From NCBI RefSeq assembly GCF_003725955.1, contig NZ_QIBZ01000002.1, forward strand, positions 124,001 through 188,000: DNA of 64,000 nt, in the 5' to 3' direction. Position 1 is the stretch's first letter. Every line of letters begins with the position of its first letter. This stretch comes from Slackia isoflavoniconvertens (GTDB lineage Bacteria; Actinomycetota; Coriobacteriia; Coriobacteriales; Eggerthellaceae). Shown here in pieces: positions 19,414-27,884 of the stretch. Under the pieces are notes generated by a model, which was not told the DNA's origin, made no database searches, and worked only from the letters and a program-made list of their open reading frames with translations. The position numbers and the translations under genes were made by a program.

Positions 19414-20514
19414 ATGGGTAGGGTTTACAACTTCTCCGCGGGTCCCGCGGTGCTGCCCGAGAGCGTGCTTCGTGAAGCTGCCGAAGAAATGCTCGATTAT
19501 CGCGGTTGCGGTATGTCGGTAATGGAGATGAGCCACCGATCTTCAGCTTTCAAGGCGATTATCGAAGAGGCTGAAGCCGACTTGCGCGACCTCATGGGTA
19601 TCCCTGATAACTATGAGGTGCTGTTCTTGCAGGGCGGCGGTTCTACGCAGTTCGCCATGGTGCCCCTGAACCTTATGCGCGGCGGTTTTGCCGAGTATGT
19701 CGTGAGCGGCTCTTGGAGCAAAAAGGCGTACCAGGAAGCGAAGCGCTTTGGCGATGCCCGTATTCTGGGTGATTCTTCCGATGGTAATTTCAGCTATGTG
19801 CCCAATGTGGCCGAGCTGCGGGTGAATCCGAACGCCGATTACGTGTACATCTGCGAAAACGAGACCATCTATGGCACCAAATACCACGCGCTGCCCGAAA
19901 CGGGCGACGTGCCGCTGGTGTCTGATGTTTCGTCGTGCTTTTTGAGCGAGCCTATCGATGTGGCCAAGTACGGCCTCATTTATGGTGGCGCTCAGAAGAA
20001 CGTGGGTCCTGCGGGTGTCACGATTGCTATTGTTCGCGACGACCTTATCCCCACCGATGATTTGCACAGCGTTCCCACGATGTTGCAATACAAAACACAT
20101 GTTGACGGTGGCAGCATGTATAACACCCCGCCGTGCTACGCGATTTACGTATGCGGAAAAGTTTTCAAGTGGATTAAGGCCCAGGGTGGTCTTGAGGGCA
20201 TGCGCGACATCAACGTCGCCAAGGCTCAGCTGCTTTATAACGCGCTCGACGAGAGCAATGTGTTCCATGGCACCGCTCGCAAGGAAGACCGTTCGCTTAT
20301 GAATGTGCCGTTCGTTACGGGCAACGCTGAACTCGATGCGAAATTCATCGCGGAAGCCGATGCTGCCGGTCTGAAGAATGTCAAGGGTCACCGCAGCGTG
20401 GGCGGAATGCGTGCGAGCATTTACAACGCTATGCCTATCGAGGGCGTGCAGGCTCTCGTCGACTTCATGCGCGACTTTGAATTGCGCAACCCCGCGAGTT
20501 CGCGATCTATCTAG
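19414..20514 (+). CDS. serC: Phosphoserine aminotransferase
   Basis: PLP enzyme converting 3-phosphohydroxypyruvate and glutamate to phosphoserine. Begins VYNFSAGPAVLPESVL, typical of SerC; MEMSHRS and GGGSTQFAMVPLNL are family motifs. The PLP lysine is in YGGAQKNVGPAG. 366 residues, full length. ATG 19414 follows AAAAGGGGG. The next gene on the same strand is serA, so the first two steps of serine synthesis lie together, although serA has its own promoter candidate. Confidence 0.95.
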   Translation: MGRVYNFSAGPAVLPESVLREAAEEMLDYRGCGMSVMEMSHRSSAFKAIIEEAEADLRDLMGIPDNYEVLFLQGGGSTQFAMVPLNLMRGGFAEYVVSGSWSKKAYQEAKRFGDARILGDSSDGNFSYVPNVAELRVNPNADYVYICENETIYGTKYHALPETGDVPLVSDVSSCFLSEPIDVAKYGLIYGGAQKNVGPAGVTIAIVRDDLIPTDDLHSVPTMLQYKTHVDGGSMYNTPPCYAIYVCGKVFKWIKAQGGLEGMRDINVAKAQLLYNALDESNVFHGTARKEDRSLMNVPFVTGNAELDAKFIAEADAAGLKNVKGHRSVGGMRASIYNAMPIEGVQALVDFMRDFELRNPASSRSI

Positions 20515-20629
20515 GGCGAGACTTCGCCCCAAATTCATTTTCTTCTCAAGCGTGGCGTTGCCAGGCTTGATTCGCACACCCGCGTACGCCTTTCGGCGCG
20601 CGCCCACCGCCCTTTGACTGGTCGGGCGC

Positions 20630-20658
20630 TTGGTGGGTGGTCATACTCGACACATAAT
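20630..20658 (+). promoter_or_regulatory. Candidate serA promoter
   Basis: TTGGTG, 17 bases, CATAAT, about 120 bases before the serA start and after a GGGCGA/TCGCCC hairpin that follows serC (20514-20529). Confidence 0.5.
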
Positions 20659-20777
20659 CATTGTTGTAATGCGAACCTTGAGTCTGCCAGGGAATCGACG
20701 GGTCGCCACGGTCTTCGGAAATCGAGGACTTCCGTTGAATCTGGCATGCGGGTTCGATAATCTAAAAGGAGATTTCC

Positions 20778-21941
20778 ATGCGCTATATCAAAACCATCGA
20801 CGACATCACGAAAGACGGCCAGGTTACCTTTGGTGACGGTTACGAGTTTGTGACCGAAGTCGAAAAAGCCGATGCGATTCTTATGCGTTCGACCGACCTG
20901 CATGGCTATGAGCTACCTGAAAGCATTCGCGCCATCGCGCGTTGCGGCGCCGGTGTAAACAATATTCCCATTGAGGAATACGCTAAGAAGGGCGTCGTGG
21001 TATTCAATTCGCCAGGCGCGAACTCCAATGCCGTAAAAGAGCTCGTTTTGGCGATGCTCGTGCTTTCGAGCCGTGGTGTTGTGCAATCGATGAATTGGGT
21101 GCGTGAAAACGCTGCCGACCCCGATATTTTCGTGAATGCGGAAAAGGCGAAGAAGGCATTCGTCGGCCGCGAGCTGAAGGGCAAGAGCATTGCCGTTATC
21201 GGTTTGGGCAACGTGGGCTCGAAGGTCGCCAACGCCTGCGCCGATCTGGGGATGGATGTGTATGGCTACGATCCGTTTATCTCCGTCGAGCATGCGTGGG
21301 CGCTTTCCCAGAAGGTTCAGCGCGTATCGACGCTCGAGGATGCGTGCCGCGACCGCGATTACCTCACGCTGCATGTGCCCTCGAAGGCCGACACAATTCA
21401 TATGATTGGCGAGGAGCAGCTGAACCTGCTTGCTCCCGATGCCGTACTCATCAATTATTCCCGCGAAACCATCGTTGACGAGGATGCCGTGGATGCCGCC
21501 CTGCGTGCTGGCAGAATCGCATGGTTCGCGACCGACTTCGCGACCCAGAAAACCGTGCTTATGCCGAACACGTTCATTACCACCCATTCGGGTGCTGGCA
21601 CGGGCGAAGCTGAAGCGAATTGCGCCGATATGGCAATTTCCGAGCTTAAAGATTACTTGGAGAACGGCAATATTGCCAATTCGGTAAACTATCCCCCCTG
21701 CTCCATGGGCAAAGCACGTGCGGCGAGCCGTGTGGCTTGCCTGCATGCGAATGTTCCGAATATGATTGGCCAAATTACGGCAGTGCTCGCTCGAGATAAT
21801 GCCAATGTGCAGCGTATGACGAACGAAAGCGCCGGCGAGAATGCCTACACCATGTTCGATACCGATGAGCATCTCGACGACGAGACCATCGAGGCTTTGA
21901 AGCAGATTCCGAGCATCTATCGCGTGCGCGTTATTAAATAA
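20778..21941 (+). CDS. serA: D-3-phosphoglycerate dehydrogenase
   Basis: NAD-dependent first step of serine synthesis. Rossmann motif VIGLGNVGSKVANAC, catalytic Arg in INYSRETIVDEDAV and catalytic His in ITTHSGAGTGEAE (family SGxST loop reads SGAGT). A C-terminal ACT-like domain (from about residue 310: NVPNMIGQITAVLARDNANV) suggests serine feedback. 387 residues, the short ACT form. AAAGGAG precedes ATG 20778. Forms a block with serC and the DUF1015 gene. Confidence 0.94.
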   Translation: MRYIKTIDDITKDGQVTFGDGYEFVTEVEKADAILMRSTDLHGYELPESIRAIARCGAGVNNIPIEEYAKKGVVVFNSPGANSNAVKELVLAMLVLSSRGVVQSMNWVRENAADPDIFVNAEKAKKAFVGRELKGKSIAVIGLGNVGSKVANACADLGMDVYGYDPFISVEHAWALSQKVQRVSTLEDACRDRDYLTLHVPSKADTIHMIGEEQLNLLAPDAVLINYSRETIVDEDAVDAALRAGRIAWFATDFATQKTVLMPNTFITTHSGAGTGEAEANCADMAISELKDYLENGNIANSVNYPPCSMGKARAASRVACLHANVPNMIGQITAVLARDNANVQRMTNESAGENAYTMFDTDEHLDDETIEALKQIPSIYRVRVIK

Positions 21942-21952
21942 ATTACGCCGTT

Positions 21953-22096
21953 CTACGAACGGCGTAATTGCTCGACGCTGCGCTGGGTTCTGGCGGCACG
22001 TTTCGGGCTTTGGCCCCGGCTCGCGTACCGAAGTACGCGTCGCCGCGCCCACGCCCGAATCGCACTCGCCAGAACCCATGCTCGCTGACATTTGTT
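21953..22096 (+). repeat. Intergenic hairpin repeat, family 1, copy B
   Basis: Begins with a 12-bp hairpin (ATTACGCCGTTC-TAC-GAACGGCGTAAT) just after serA, then GCTCGACGCTGCGC. A long stem follows, GGGTTCTGGCG with CGCCAGAACCC, around the palindrome GCGTACCGAAGTACGC (22023-22038), ending ATGCTCGCTGACATTTG. Confidence 0.75.
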
Positions 22097-22124
22097 TGAC
22101 CTGGATCATTGCTAAGGAAAGAAC

Positions 22125-23405
22125 ATGATTGTTAAACCGTTTGCTGCTGTTCGACCAACTGTAAGTGTCGCCGACCAGGTTGCGGCCCTTCCTTACGACG
22201 TGTACGACCGAGCTGAAGCTGCTGCTGCCGTCGATGGCGAGCCCCTCTCCTTCTTGAACATCGATCGCCCCGAAACGCAATTTTCGGCTGATGTCGATAT
22301 GTATGCGCCCGAGGTGTATGCGAAAGCTCGCGAGCTCTTCGACGCTCGCCGCGCCGATGGCACATTCGTCACCGAGCCTGCGCCGTGTTTCTATCTGTAT
22401 GAGCTCACGATGAACGGGCGCTCGCAAACGGGTGTCGTTGCATGCTGTGCGATTGACGACTATCTCGAAAACGTTATCAAGAAGCATGAGAATACGCTCG
22501 AGAAGAAGGAGCTCGACCGGATTCGCCATATCGATGCCCTTGATGCGCAAACGGGCCCCATTTTCCTTACGTATCGCGATTCCGATGCAATCGATATTTT
22601 GGTTGCGGCAGTGAAGAAGACCGCACCGCTCTACGATTTCGTCGGTGAAGATGGCGTTACGCACCGTGTATGGCGCATGGCTGCGGCGTCGGAGGAAACT
22701 GCCTGTTCTCAAGCGTATGCCGGTTTGGTCGCGGCGTTCGCCAAGGTGCCATGCGCCTATATTGCCGATGGGCATCATCGAGCGGTATCGGCCGTGAAGG
22801 TCGGTTTGGCGCGCCGCGAGGCGAATCCGGGTTACGACGGAACCGAGGAATTCAACTACTTCATGAGCGTGCTCTTCCCTGCGTCGCAGCTTTCGATTCT
22901 TGCTTACAACCGCGTGGTGCGCGACCTTAACGGCCTCACCAAGGATGAATTCCTAAACGCCCTCGCTGGCGAAAATGGCCCGTTCGAGATTATCCATAAG
23001 CAAGAGTCCCAGCTCGAGCCAATCGACAAGGGCGCTGTGGGAATGTATCTCGATCGCGAATGGTACGGCCTTGGCGTGAAGCCCGAATTCGAGAGCAGCG
23101 ACCCCGTTGAAGGCCTCGACGTTTCGATTCTTCAGGAAAAGGTGCTCGCGCCTATTCTGGGAATTGGTGACCCGCGTACCGATGAACGCATCGAGTTCGT
23201 GGGCGGAATTCGTGGCTTGCGCGAGCTCGAGCGCAAGGTGAACCGCATCGATGCGCGTGGCGATGGTCCCGCGGTGGCGTTTGCGATGTTTCCCACGTCG
23301 ATCGACGAGCTGCTCAATGTGGCCGACGCCGGTCGCCTTATGCCGCCGAAGTCGACATGGTTTGAGCCGAAGCTTCGCAGTGGTTTGTTTGCTCATTTGA
23401 TTTAA
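22125..23405 (+). CDS. DUF1015 family protein in the serine cluster
   Basis: 426 residues. Recognised as DUF1015 by the start VKPFAAVRP, the ALPYDVY segment, NIDRPE, the KHENTL segment and the motif IADGHHRAVSA near residue 217. The DGHHR motif resembles the GCHR/GERR loop of the sulfiredoxin/ParB fold, which in some proteins binds nucleotide for serine phosphorylation. DUF1015 genes are often found beside serA and serC. No serB-like phosphatase is seen in this window. A role in phosphoserine/serine metabolism is inference only. AAGGAAAG precedes ATG 22125. Confidence 0.8.
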   Translation: MIVKPFAAVRPTVSVADQVAALPYDVYDRAEAAAAVDGEPLSFLNIDRPETQFSADVDMYAPEVYAKARELFDARRADGTFVTEPAPCFYLYELTMNGRSQTGVVACCAIDDYLENVIKKHENTLEKKELDRIRHIDALDAQTGPIFLTYRDSDAIDILVAAVKKTAPLYDFVGEDGVTHRVWRMAAASEETACSQAYAGLVAAFAKVPCAYIADGHHRAVSAVKVGLARREANPGYDGTEEFNYFMSVLFPASQLSILAYNRVVRDLNGLTKDEFLNALAGENGPFEIIHKQESQLEPIDKGAVGMYLDREWYGLGVKPEFESSDPVEGLDVSILQEKVLAPILGIGDPRTDERIEFVGGIRGLRELERKVNRIDARGDGPAVAFAMFPTSIDELLNVADAGRLMPPKSTWFEPKLRSGLFAHLI

Positions 23406-23433
23406 TCGCGGCGTGGTAGCTTGCCGCTGCTTT

Positions 23434-23468
23434 CCCATTCGTGAGGCCAAGCAGCGGTGCACCGCTGC
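23434..23468. repeat. Overlapping inverted repeats before gltA
   Basis: Three related arms, CCGCTGCTT (from 23434), AAGCAGCGG and CCGCTGC. The middle arm can pair with either neighbour; the last two form the 18-bp palindrome GCAGCGGTGCACCGCTGC (23451-23468). Confidence 0.45.
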
Positions 23469-23581
23469 GTTACAAGTATATTTCGTTTACCGAAAGGCCG
23501 TCTGAACCGCTATAAGCTCGTCATACACTTTTCTTTCGCAGTACATCGTGGGTGCTTTTGGTGCCGGGAGGGTTGATGCTC

Positions 23582-24919
23582 ATGAAGGAAAGCTTGCCGC
23601 TTTACACCGATTTTGAGAAATGCCATTCAATCGATCCGTGTTATTACACCACTTACGATATCAAGCGAGGCTTGCGCAATGCCGACGGTACGGGCGTTGT
23701 GGTTGGCGTTACGAATATCTCGAACGTGCATGGCTACGTTGTTTCCGAGGGCGATAAAGTTCCCGATCGCGGGCGCTTGTCGTATCGCGGCTACAGCATT
23801 TCCGATTTGGTCGACCATGCTGTTGCCGAAAACCGTTTCGGCTTCGAGGAAACGGCATACCTGCTTATGGCGGGCGAGCTTCCGACGGCCGAGCAGCTGA
23901 AAACCTTCAACGACCTCATCGCCGCCCAGCGCGACCTGCCCGATGGATTCACGGCGAATTACATTATGAAGCCGCCTACGCGCGATCTGATGAATGCTAT
24001 GAGCCGCGCGGTGCTGCAGCTCTACGCTTTCGATGACGAAGCGGAAAACCGCAGCCCGGAACATGAAATCGATACGGCTATCATGCTGCTCTCGCGCCTT
24101 CCGCGCATCATGGTGCTTTCTTACCATGTGATGCGCGATAAATTCTTCGGCGACTCCATGTTCATTCATCACTACATTCCCGGCCAGTCGACCGCCGAGA
24201 CTATTCTGTCGATGCTGCGCCCCGATCGACAATTTACCGACACCGAGGCAAAAACGCTCGACATTATGCTTATGCTGCATGCAGAGCACGGCGGCGGCAA
24301 CAACTCGACGTTTACCTGCCGCGCTGTTACGAGTGCCGATACCGACCCGTATTCCGCTTACGCCGCGGCGATCGGCAGCTTGAAGGGTGCGCGCCATGGC
24401 GGCGCGAATAATCGCACGCTTCGCATGACCGACGACATCAAGCAGCACGTCGCCGACATTACCGACGAAGGTCAAGTGGCCGATTACCTGCGTAAAATCG
24501 TTCGCAAAGAAGCATACGATCGCACGGGCCTTATCTATGGCATGGGCCATGCGGTGTATACTCTTTCCGACCCGCGCGCTGAGTTGCTTCATAAATATGC
24601 GGAGCGTTTGGTTGTGGGTACCGAGCATGAAGCGGAATTCCGCTTGCTTGAGATTATCGAGCGCCTGGCGCCGCAGCTGCTCGCCGAGGCTGGCAAGAGC
24701 AAAGATATTTGCGCGAATGTCGACCTCTACAGTGGCTGCGTGTATTCCACGTTGGGCGTTCCTCGCGAATTGCTCACGCCGATGTTTGCAAGCGCTCGCA
24801 TGGCTGGTTGGAGCGCGCACCGTTTCGAGGAAATTGTCTCGGGCAAGCGTATTATGCGCCCCGCGTTCAAGAAAACGGGCCATGCGCGCGAGTATGTCGA
24901 CATCGCCGATCGAAAATAG
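23582..24919 (+). CDS. gltA: Citrate synthase (or 2-methylcitrate synthase)
   Basis: Condenses acetyl-CoA with oxaloacetate. The active-site residues are visible: His in GARHGGANN, His in YGMGHAVY and Asp in ANVDLYSG. HAEHGGGNNSTF is also characteristic. ATG 23582 is chosen because GGGAGGG is 9 bases upstream; 23576 is possible. 445 residues, somewhat long, with an extended N-terminus before GVVVGVTNISNVHGY. Probably feeds glutamate synthesis in an anaerobe; methylcitrate activity cannot be excluded from sequence. Confidence 0.93.
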   Translation: MKESLPLYTDFEKCHSIDPCYYTTYDIKRGLRNADGTGVVVGVTNISNVHGYVVSEGDKVPDRGRLSYRGYSISDLVDHAVAENRFGFEETAYLLMAGELPTAEQLKTFNDLIAAQRDLPDGFTANYIMKPPTRDLMNAMSRAVLQLYAFDDEAENRSPEHEIDTAIMLLSRLPRIMVLSYHVMRDKFFGDSMFIHHYIPGQSTAETILSMLRPDRQFTDTEAKTLDIMLMLHAEHGGGNNSTFTCRAVTSADTDPYSAYAAAIGSLKGARHGGANNRTLRMTDDIKQHVADITDEGQVADYLRKIVRKEAYDRTGLIYGMGHAVYTLSDPRAELLHKYAERLVVGTEHEAEFRLLEIIERLAPQLLAEAGKSKDICANVDLYSGCVYSTLGVPRELLTPMFASARMAGWSAHRFEEIVSGKRIMRPAFKKTGHAREYVDIADRK

Positions 24920-24947
24920 TCCCGTTTGACTAAATTGTGGCACGAAT

Positions 24948-25079
24948 TTGCGGTTGTGAACGATTTTCGTGCTTGAAATAATGGGCTTTCTGAAAAGTCT
25001 TCCGCATAACCCCAGTTCAAATACATGCTTCCATTCAGAAAGCATGCAAGGGCGCTAAAACAACCGTTCACAACCGCAA
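24948..25079. repeat. MITE-like element after gltA
   Basis: 15-bp perfect terminal inverted repeats TTGCGGTTGTGAACG (24948-24962) and its complement (25065-25079). A nested pair GCTTTCTGAA/TTCAGAAAGC lies inside. It carries no open frame and sits between gltA and its terminator. Confidence 0.5.
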
Positions 25080-25092
25080 TTTTCTGCCAGAA

Positions 25093-25119
25093 AGGCCGCT
25101 TCGGCGGCCTATTTCTTTC
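25093..25119 (+). terminator. Terminator of gltA
   Basis: AGGCCGC-TTCG-GCGGCCT stem with a stable tetraloop followed by ATTTCTTTCTT. Confidence 0.8.
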
Positions 25120-25188
25120 TTAAGGCTTCGTCGTGTCTGCGGAAAGGGCGCGTACAATGCTGGAAGATGTGTGTACGGAAGGAATCTT

Positions 25189-26361
25189 ATGGCCCTGACC
25201 ACCAATACCGCGCTTGCGCAGCTGCAACCTTCGGGTATTCGTCGCATTACGGCTTTCGCGAAGCAGACGCCTGGGTGCATTTTGCTTACGCTCGGCGAAC
25301 CAGATGGCAATACCGCCGATGTCGTGAAGGAGGAAGTTGCAAAATCTCTTGCTGCAAACGAAACGCACTATCCGCCCAATAATGGCACGGTGGAATTGCG
25401 TCGTGCGATTGCGGCCCACATGGAAAAGCGCAACCTTGCCTATGGCGAAGACGAAATCATCGTGACCTGCGGCGCGACCGAAGCGTTGTTCGCGGCGCTT
25501 TCGAGCATTCTTAATCCTGGCGATGAAGTGCTCGTACCTACGCCGGCGTTTGGTTTGTATGAATCGATCATCTCGGTAAACCGCGCGACGTTCGTTCCCG
25601 TCGACACGCGTCCAACCAAATTCCAGCTCACATTGGGGCAGCTTGAGGCGGCGGCAACCGATCGCACAAAGGCAATCGTACTCACGTCCCCGAACAATCC
25701 CACGGGTTGCGTGCTCGATCCGCGTTCCTTGGATGCGGTTGCGAAATTCGCAAAAGCTCATGACGTATTTGTCATCTGCGACGATGTGTATACAAGCCTC
25801 GTTTACGAAGGCGTGTACAAAAGCGACGAAGGCGTGCATCTTGGCTTTGCGAGTTGCTATGGCGAACTACGCGACCGCATTATCGTGTGCGACAGCTTTT
25901 CGAAGCCGTACGCCATGACAGGTTGGCGTCTTGGTTGGGTTGCGGCCGATGCTCCGATTTCGGCACAAATCGCAAAAATGCATCAGTATATGGTGTCGTC
26001 AGTTCCTTCGTTTGTGCAGCGCGCGGCGATTCGAGCGTTGAAGGAAGACGTTGCACCGGCGCGCGAAGTGTATCGCGGCCGCCGCGACTACGTGCTTGCT
26101 CGCTTGAGGGAAATCGGCTTTGATGTCGTCGAGCCCGACGGCGCCTTCTACGTATTCCCCTCTATCGAGAAATTCGGCATGTCTTCGGATGAATTCTGCA
26201 CGCGTCTCATTGCAGAGAAGGGCGTCGCGCTTGTGCCCGGTTCTTGTTTTGCCGCCGAAGGATTCGTGCGTCTGTCATATTGCTGTAGCATGGAAAACCT
26301 TGAGGAAGGATTAAACCGCTTGGCGGCCTTTGTCCAAACCTTGGAACAGCGTTTCGTATAG
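25189..26361 (+). CDS. Class I PLP aminotransferase (AspC/PatA-like)
   Basis: Fold type I aminotransferase of 390 residues from ATG 25189, preceded by GGAAGGAA; an in-frame start at 25171 has no good site. PLP-binding lysine in DSFSKPYAMTGWRLGW, substrate Arg near FVRLSYC, NNPTG as TSPNNPTGCV, and DDVYTSLVY. Aspartate is the likely amino donor or substrate. Because the window encodes the N-acetyl-DAP branch (dapH and an M20 deacetylase) without its aminotransferase, this enzyme is a candidate for that step, as PatA is in Bacillus; sequence alone does not decide. Confidence 0.9.
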   Translation: MALTTNTALAQLQPSGIRRITAFAKQTPGCILLTLGEPDGNTADVVKEEVAKSLAANETHYPPNNGTVELRRAIAAHMEKRNLAYGEDEIIVTCGATEALFAALSSILNPGDEVLVPTPAFGLYESIISVNRATFVPVDTRPTKFQLTLGQLEAAATDRTKAIVLTSPNNPTGCVLDPRSLDAVAKFAKAHDVFVICDDVYTSLVYEGVYKSDEGVHLGFASCYGELRDRIIVCDSFSKPYAMTGWRLGWVAADAPISAQIAKMHQYMVSSVPSFVQRAAIRALKEDVAPAREVYRGRRDYVLARLREIGFDVVEPDGAFYVFPSIEKFGMSSDEFCTRLIAEKGVALVPGSCFAAEGFVRLSYCCSMENLEEGLNRLAAFVQTLEQRFV

Positions 26362-26506
26362 TGGAACGGGTTTCCCGTGGATAGGGCCTGCTCTCTCAAA
26401 TGCGGTGTAGAATAACGTCGTTCACAATCTCGCGTATCGAGATGGTTGTGCGTAACGCTGTTGTGCGATTTCGTTCGGCGGTTTTCCAACCAAGAAGGGG
26501 ACATAT

Positions 26507-27574
26507 ATGTCTGATGTTAAGAATATCCTGGTCACTGGCGGCGCTGGCTTTATTGGCAGCCATACGTGCGTCGAGTTGCTCCAGGCTGGTTATGGCGTGG
26601 TCATTATCGACGACCTGTCGAATTCCTGCGAGAAGGCCGTTAATCGCATCGCTCAAATCGTGAAGCAGGCAGAAGCCGACGGCAAGGCTCCGGCGGGTGC
26701 TTCCGAGCGCATGAAGTTCTACGAGGACAATGTGCTCAATCGCGACGCACTCGAGCGCATCTTTGCCGAGAATGATATTTACGGCGTTATTCACTTCGCT
26801 GGGTTCAAAGCTGTGGGCGAGAGTGTCGAAAAGCCACTCGAGTATTACTACAACAACATCACCAACACGCTCATTTTGTGCGACGTCATGCGCAAGCATG
26901 GCTGCAAGCGCATTGTGTTCAGCTCGAGCGCCACGGTGTATGGCGAGCCCGATAGCGTGCCTTTGAGCGAGACTGCGGAAAAGAAGCCGGCCACTAACCC
27001 CTATGGTTGGACGAAGTGGATGATCGAGCAGATTCTTACCGACCTGCACACCGCCGACCCCGAATGGGACGTTGTGTTGCTTCGTTACTTCAATCCCATT
27101 GGCGCGCATGAAAGCGGCCTCATCGGCGAAGACCCGAAGGGCATTCCGAATAACCTCGTGCCGTATGTCGCGCAGGTCGCGATTGGCAAAATGAAGGCCG
27201 TTCGCGTATTCGGCAACGATTATCCCACGCCCGACGGCACGGGTGTGCGCGATTACATCCACGTGGTTGACTTGGCACGCGGCCATGTAGCGGCGCTCAA
27301 CTGGATGGATGGCAAGACGGGCGTTGAGGTTGTGAACCTCGGCACCGGCAAAGGCTCGAGTGTGCTTGATGTGGTGGCGGCGTTCAGCCGCGCATGCGGC
27401 CGTGAGCTTCCCGTTGACATTCAGCCACGCCGTGCGGGCGATGTTGCGGAAAACTATGCCGACCCACAGAAGGCCAAAGACGTATTCGGTTGGGTTGCGG
27501 AATACGACCTCGATCGCATGTGTGCTGATTCGTGGCGTTGGCAATCGATGAACCCGAACGGGTATGCCGACTAA
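26507..27574 (+). CDS. galE: UDP-glucose 4-epimerase
   Basis: Interconverts UDP-glucose and UDP-galactose for glycan synthesis and the Leloir pathway. NAD-binding GGAGFIGSH at residues 11-19, catalytic Ser in FSSSATVYG, and Tyr/Lys in NPYGWTKWMIEQ (the usual motif is YGRTK). RYFNPIGAHESG, RDYIHVVDLARGH and NLGTGKGSSVLDVV are strong GalE markers. 355 residues with a short insertion near residues 47-66. ATG 26507 is preceded by AAGAAGGGG. Stands alone and converges with the minus-strand ABC transporter gene. Confidence 0.95.
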   Translation: MSDVKNILVTGGAGFIGSHTCVELLQAGYGVVIIDDLSNSCEKAVNRIAQIVKQAEADGKAPAGASERMKFYEDNVLNRDALERIFAENDIYGVIHFAGFKAVGESVEKPLEYYYNNITNTLILCDVMRKHGCKRIVFSSSATVYGEPDSVPLSETAEKKPATNPYGWTKWMIEQILTDLHTADPEWDVVLLRYFNPIGAHESGLIGEDPKGIPNNLVPYVAQVAIGKMKAVRVFGNDYPTPDGTGVRDYIHVVDLARGHVAALNWMDGKTGVEVVNLGTGKGSSVLDVVAAFSRACGRELPVDIQPRRAGDVAENYADPQKAKDVFGWVAEYDLDRMCADSWRWQSMNPNGYAD

Positions 27575-27611
27575 ACGATGCGCAGTTTTGTCCAACGGTG
27601 CTCATTGCCGA

Positions 27612-27633
27612 CGCCCGCAAAGGCCTTTGGCGG
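27612..27633. repeat. Palindromic hairpin after galE
   Basis: GCCCGCAAAGG directly followed by CCTTTGGCGGGC, a nearly perfect stem without a U-run. Confidence 0.45.
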
Positions 27634-27761
27634 GCGATTTGCTGTTCGGTCGTTGCTCGTTGTACCGAATTCCTTGGTTGGCCGTCGATCCTCATTTTCT
27701 TTACCTATAGCGGCGAAGAGAAGCTCGTAGAGGGTGTGGATGTGGCAAAAAAGCATGCTGT

Positions 27762-27795
27762 GGGGTGGCTGGGTAATCTTGCCACCCCTTTCTTA
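27762..27795 (+). terminator. Terminator for galE
   Basis: GGGGTGGC stem, 11-base loop, GCCACCCC, then TTTCTTATT. The interval 27575-27884 holds no convincing gene. Confidence 0.75.
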
Positions 27796-27811
27796 TTGAA
27801 ACGAGTCAATT

Positions 27812-27850
27812 AAGAAGCTCGCAGCCATGATAGCTGCGAGCTTCTTGTTC
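27812..27850. terminator. Bidirectional terminator between galE and the ABC transporter gene
   Basis: Perfect 14-bp stem AAGAAGCTCGCAGC, 7-base loop, GCTGCGAGCTTCTT. T-rich on both sides, so it can serve both convergent genes. Confidence 0.8.
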
Positions 27851-27884
27851 TTAATAGCTGTTGGGGAAGTTTCTCGTCGTTTCC

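Noticed and set aside
27532-27813. 93-residue frame overlapping the galE end
   Set aside because: Overlaps galE by 43 bases, has no ribosome-binding site and runs through two hairpins including the galE terminator.
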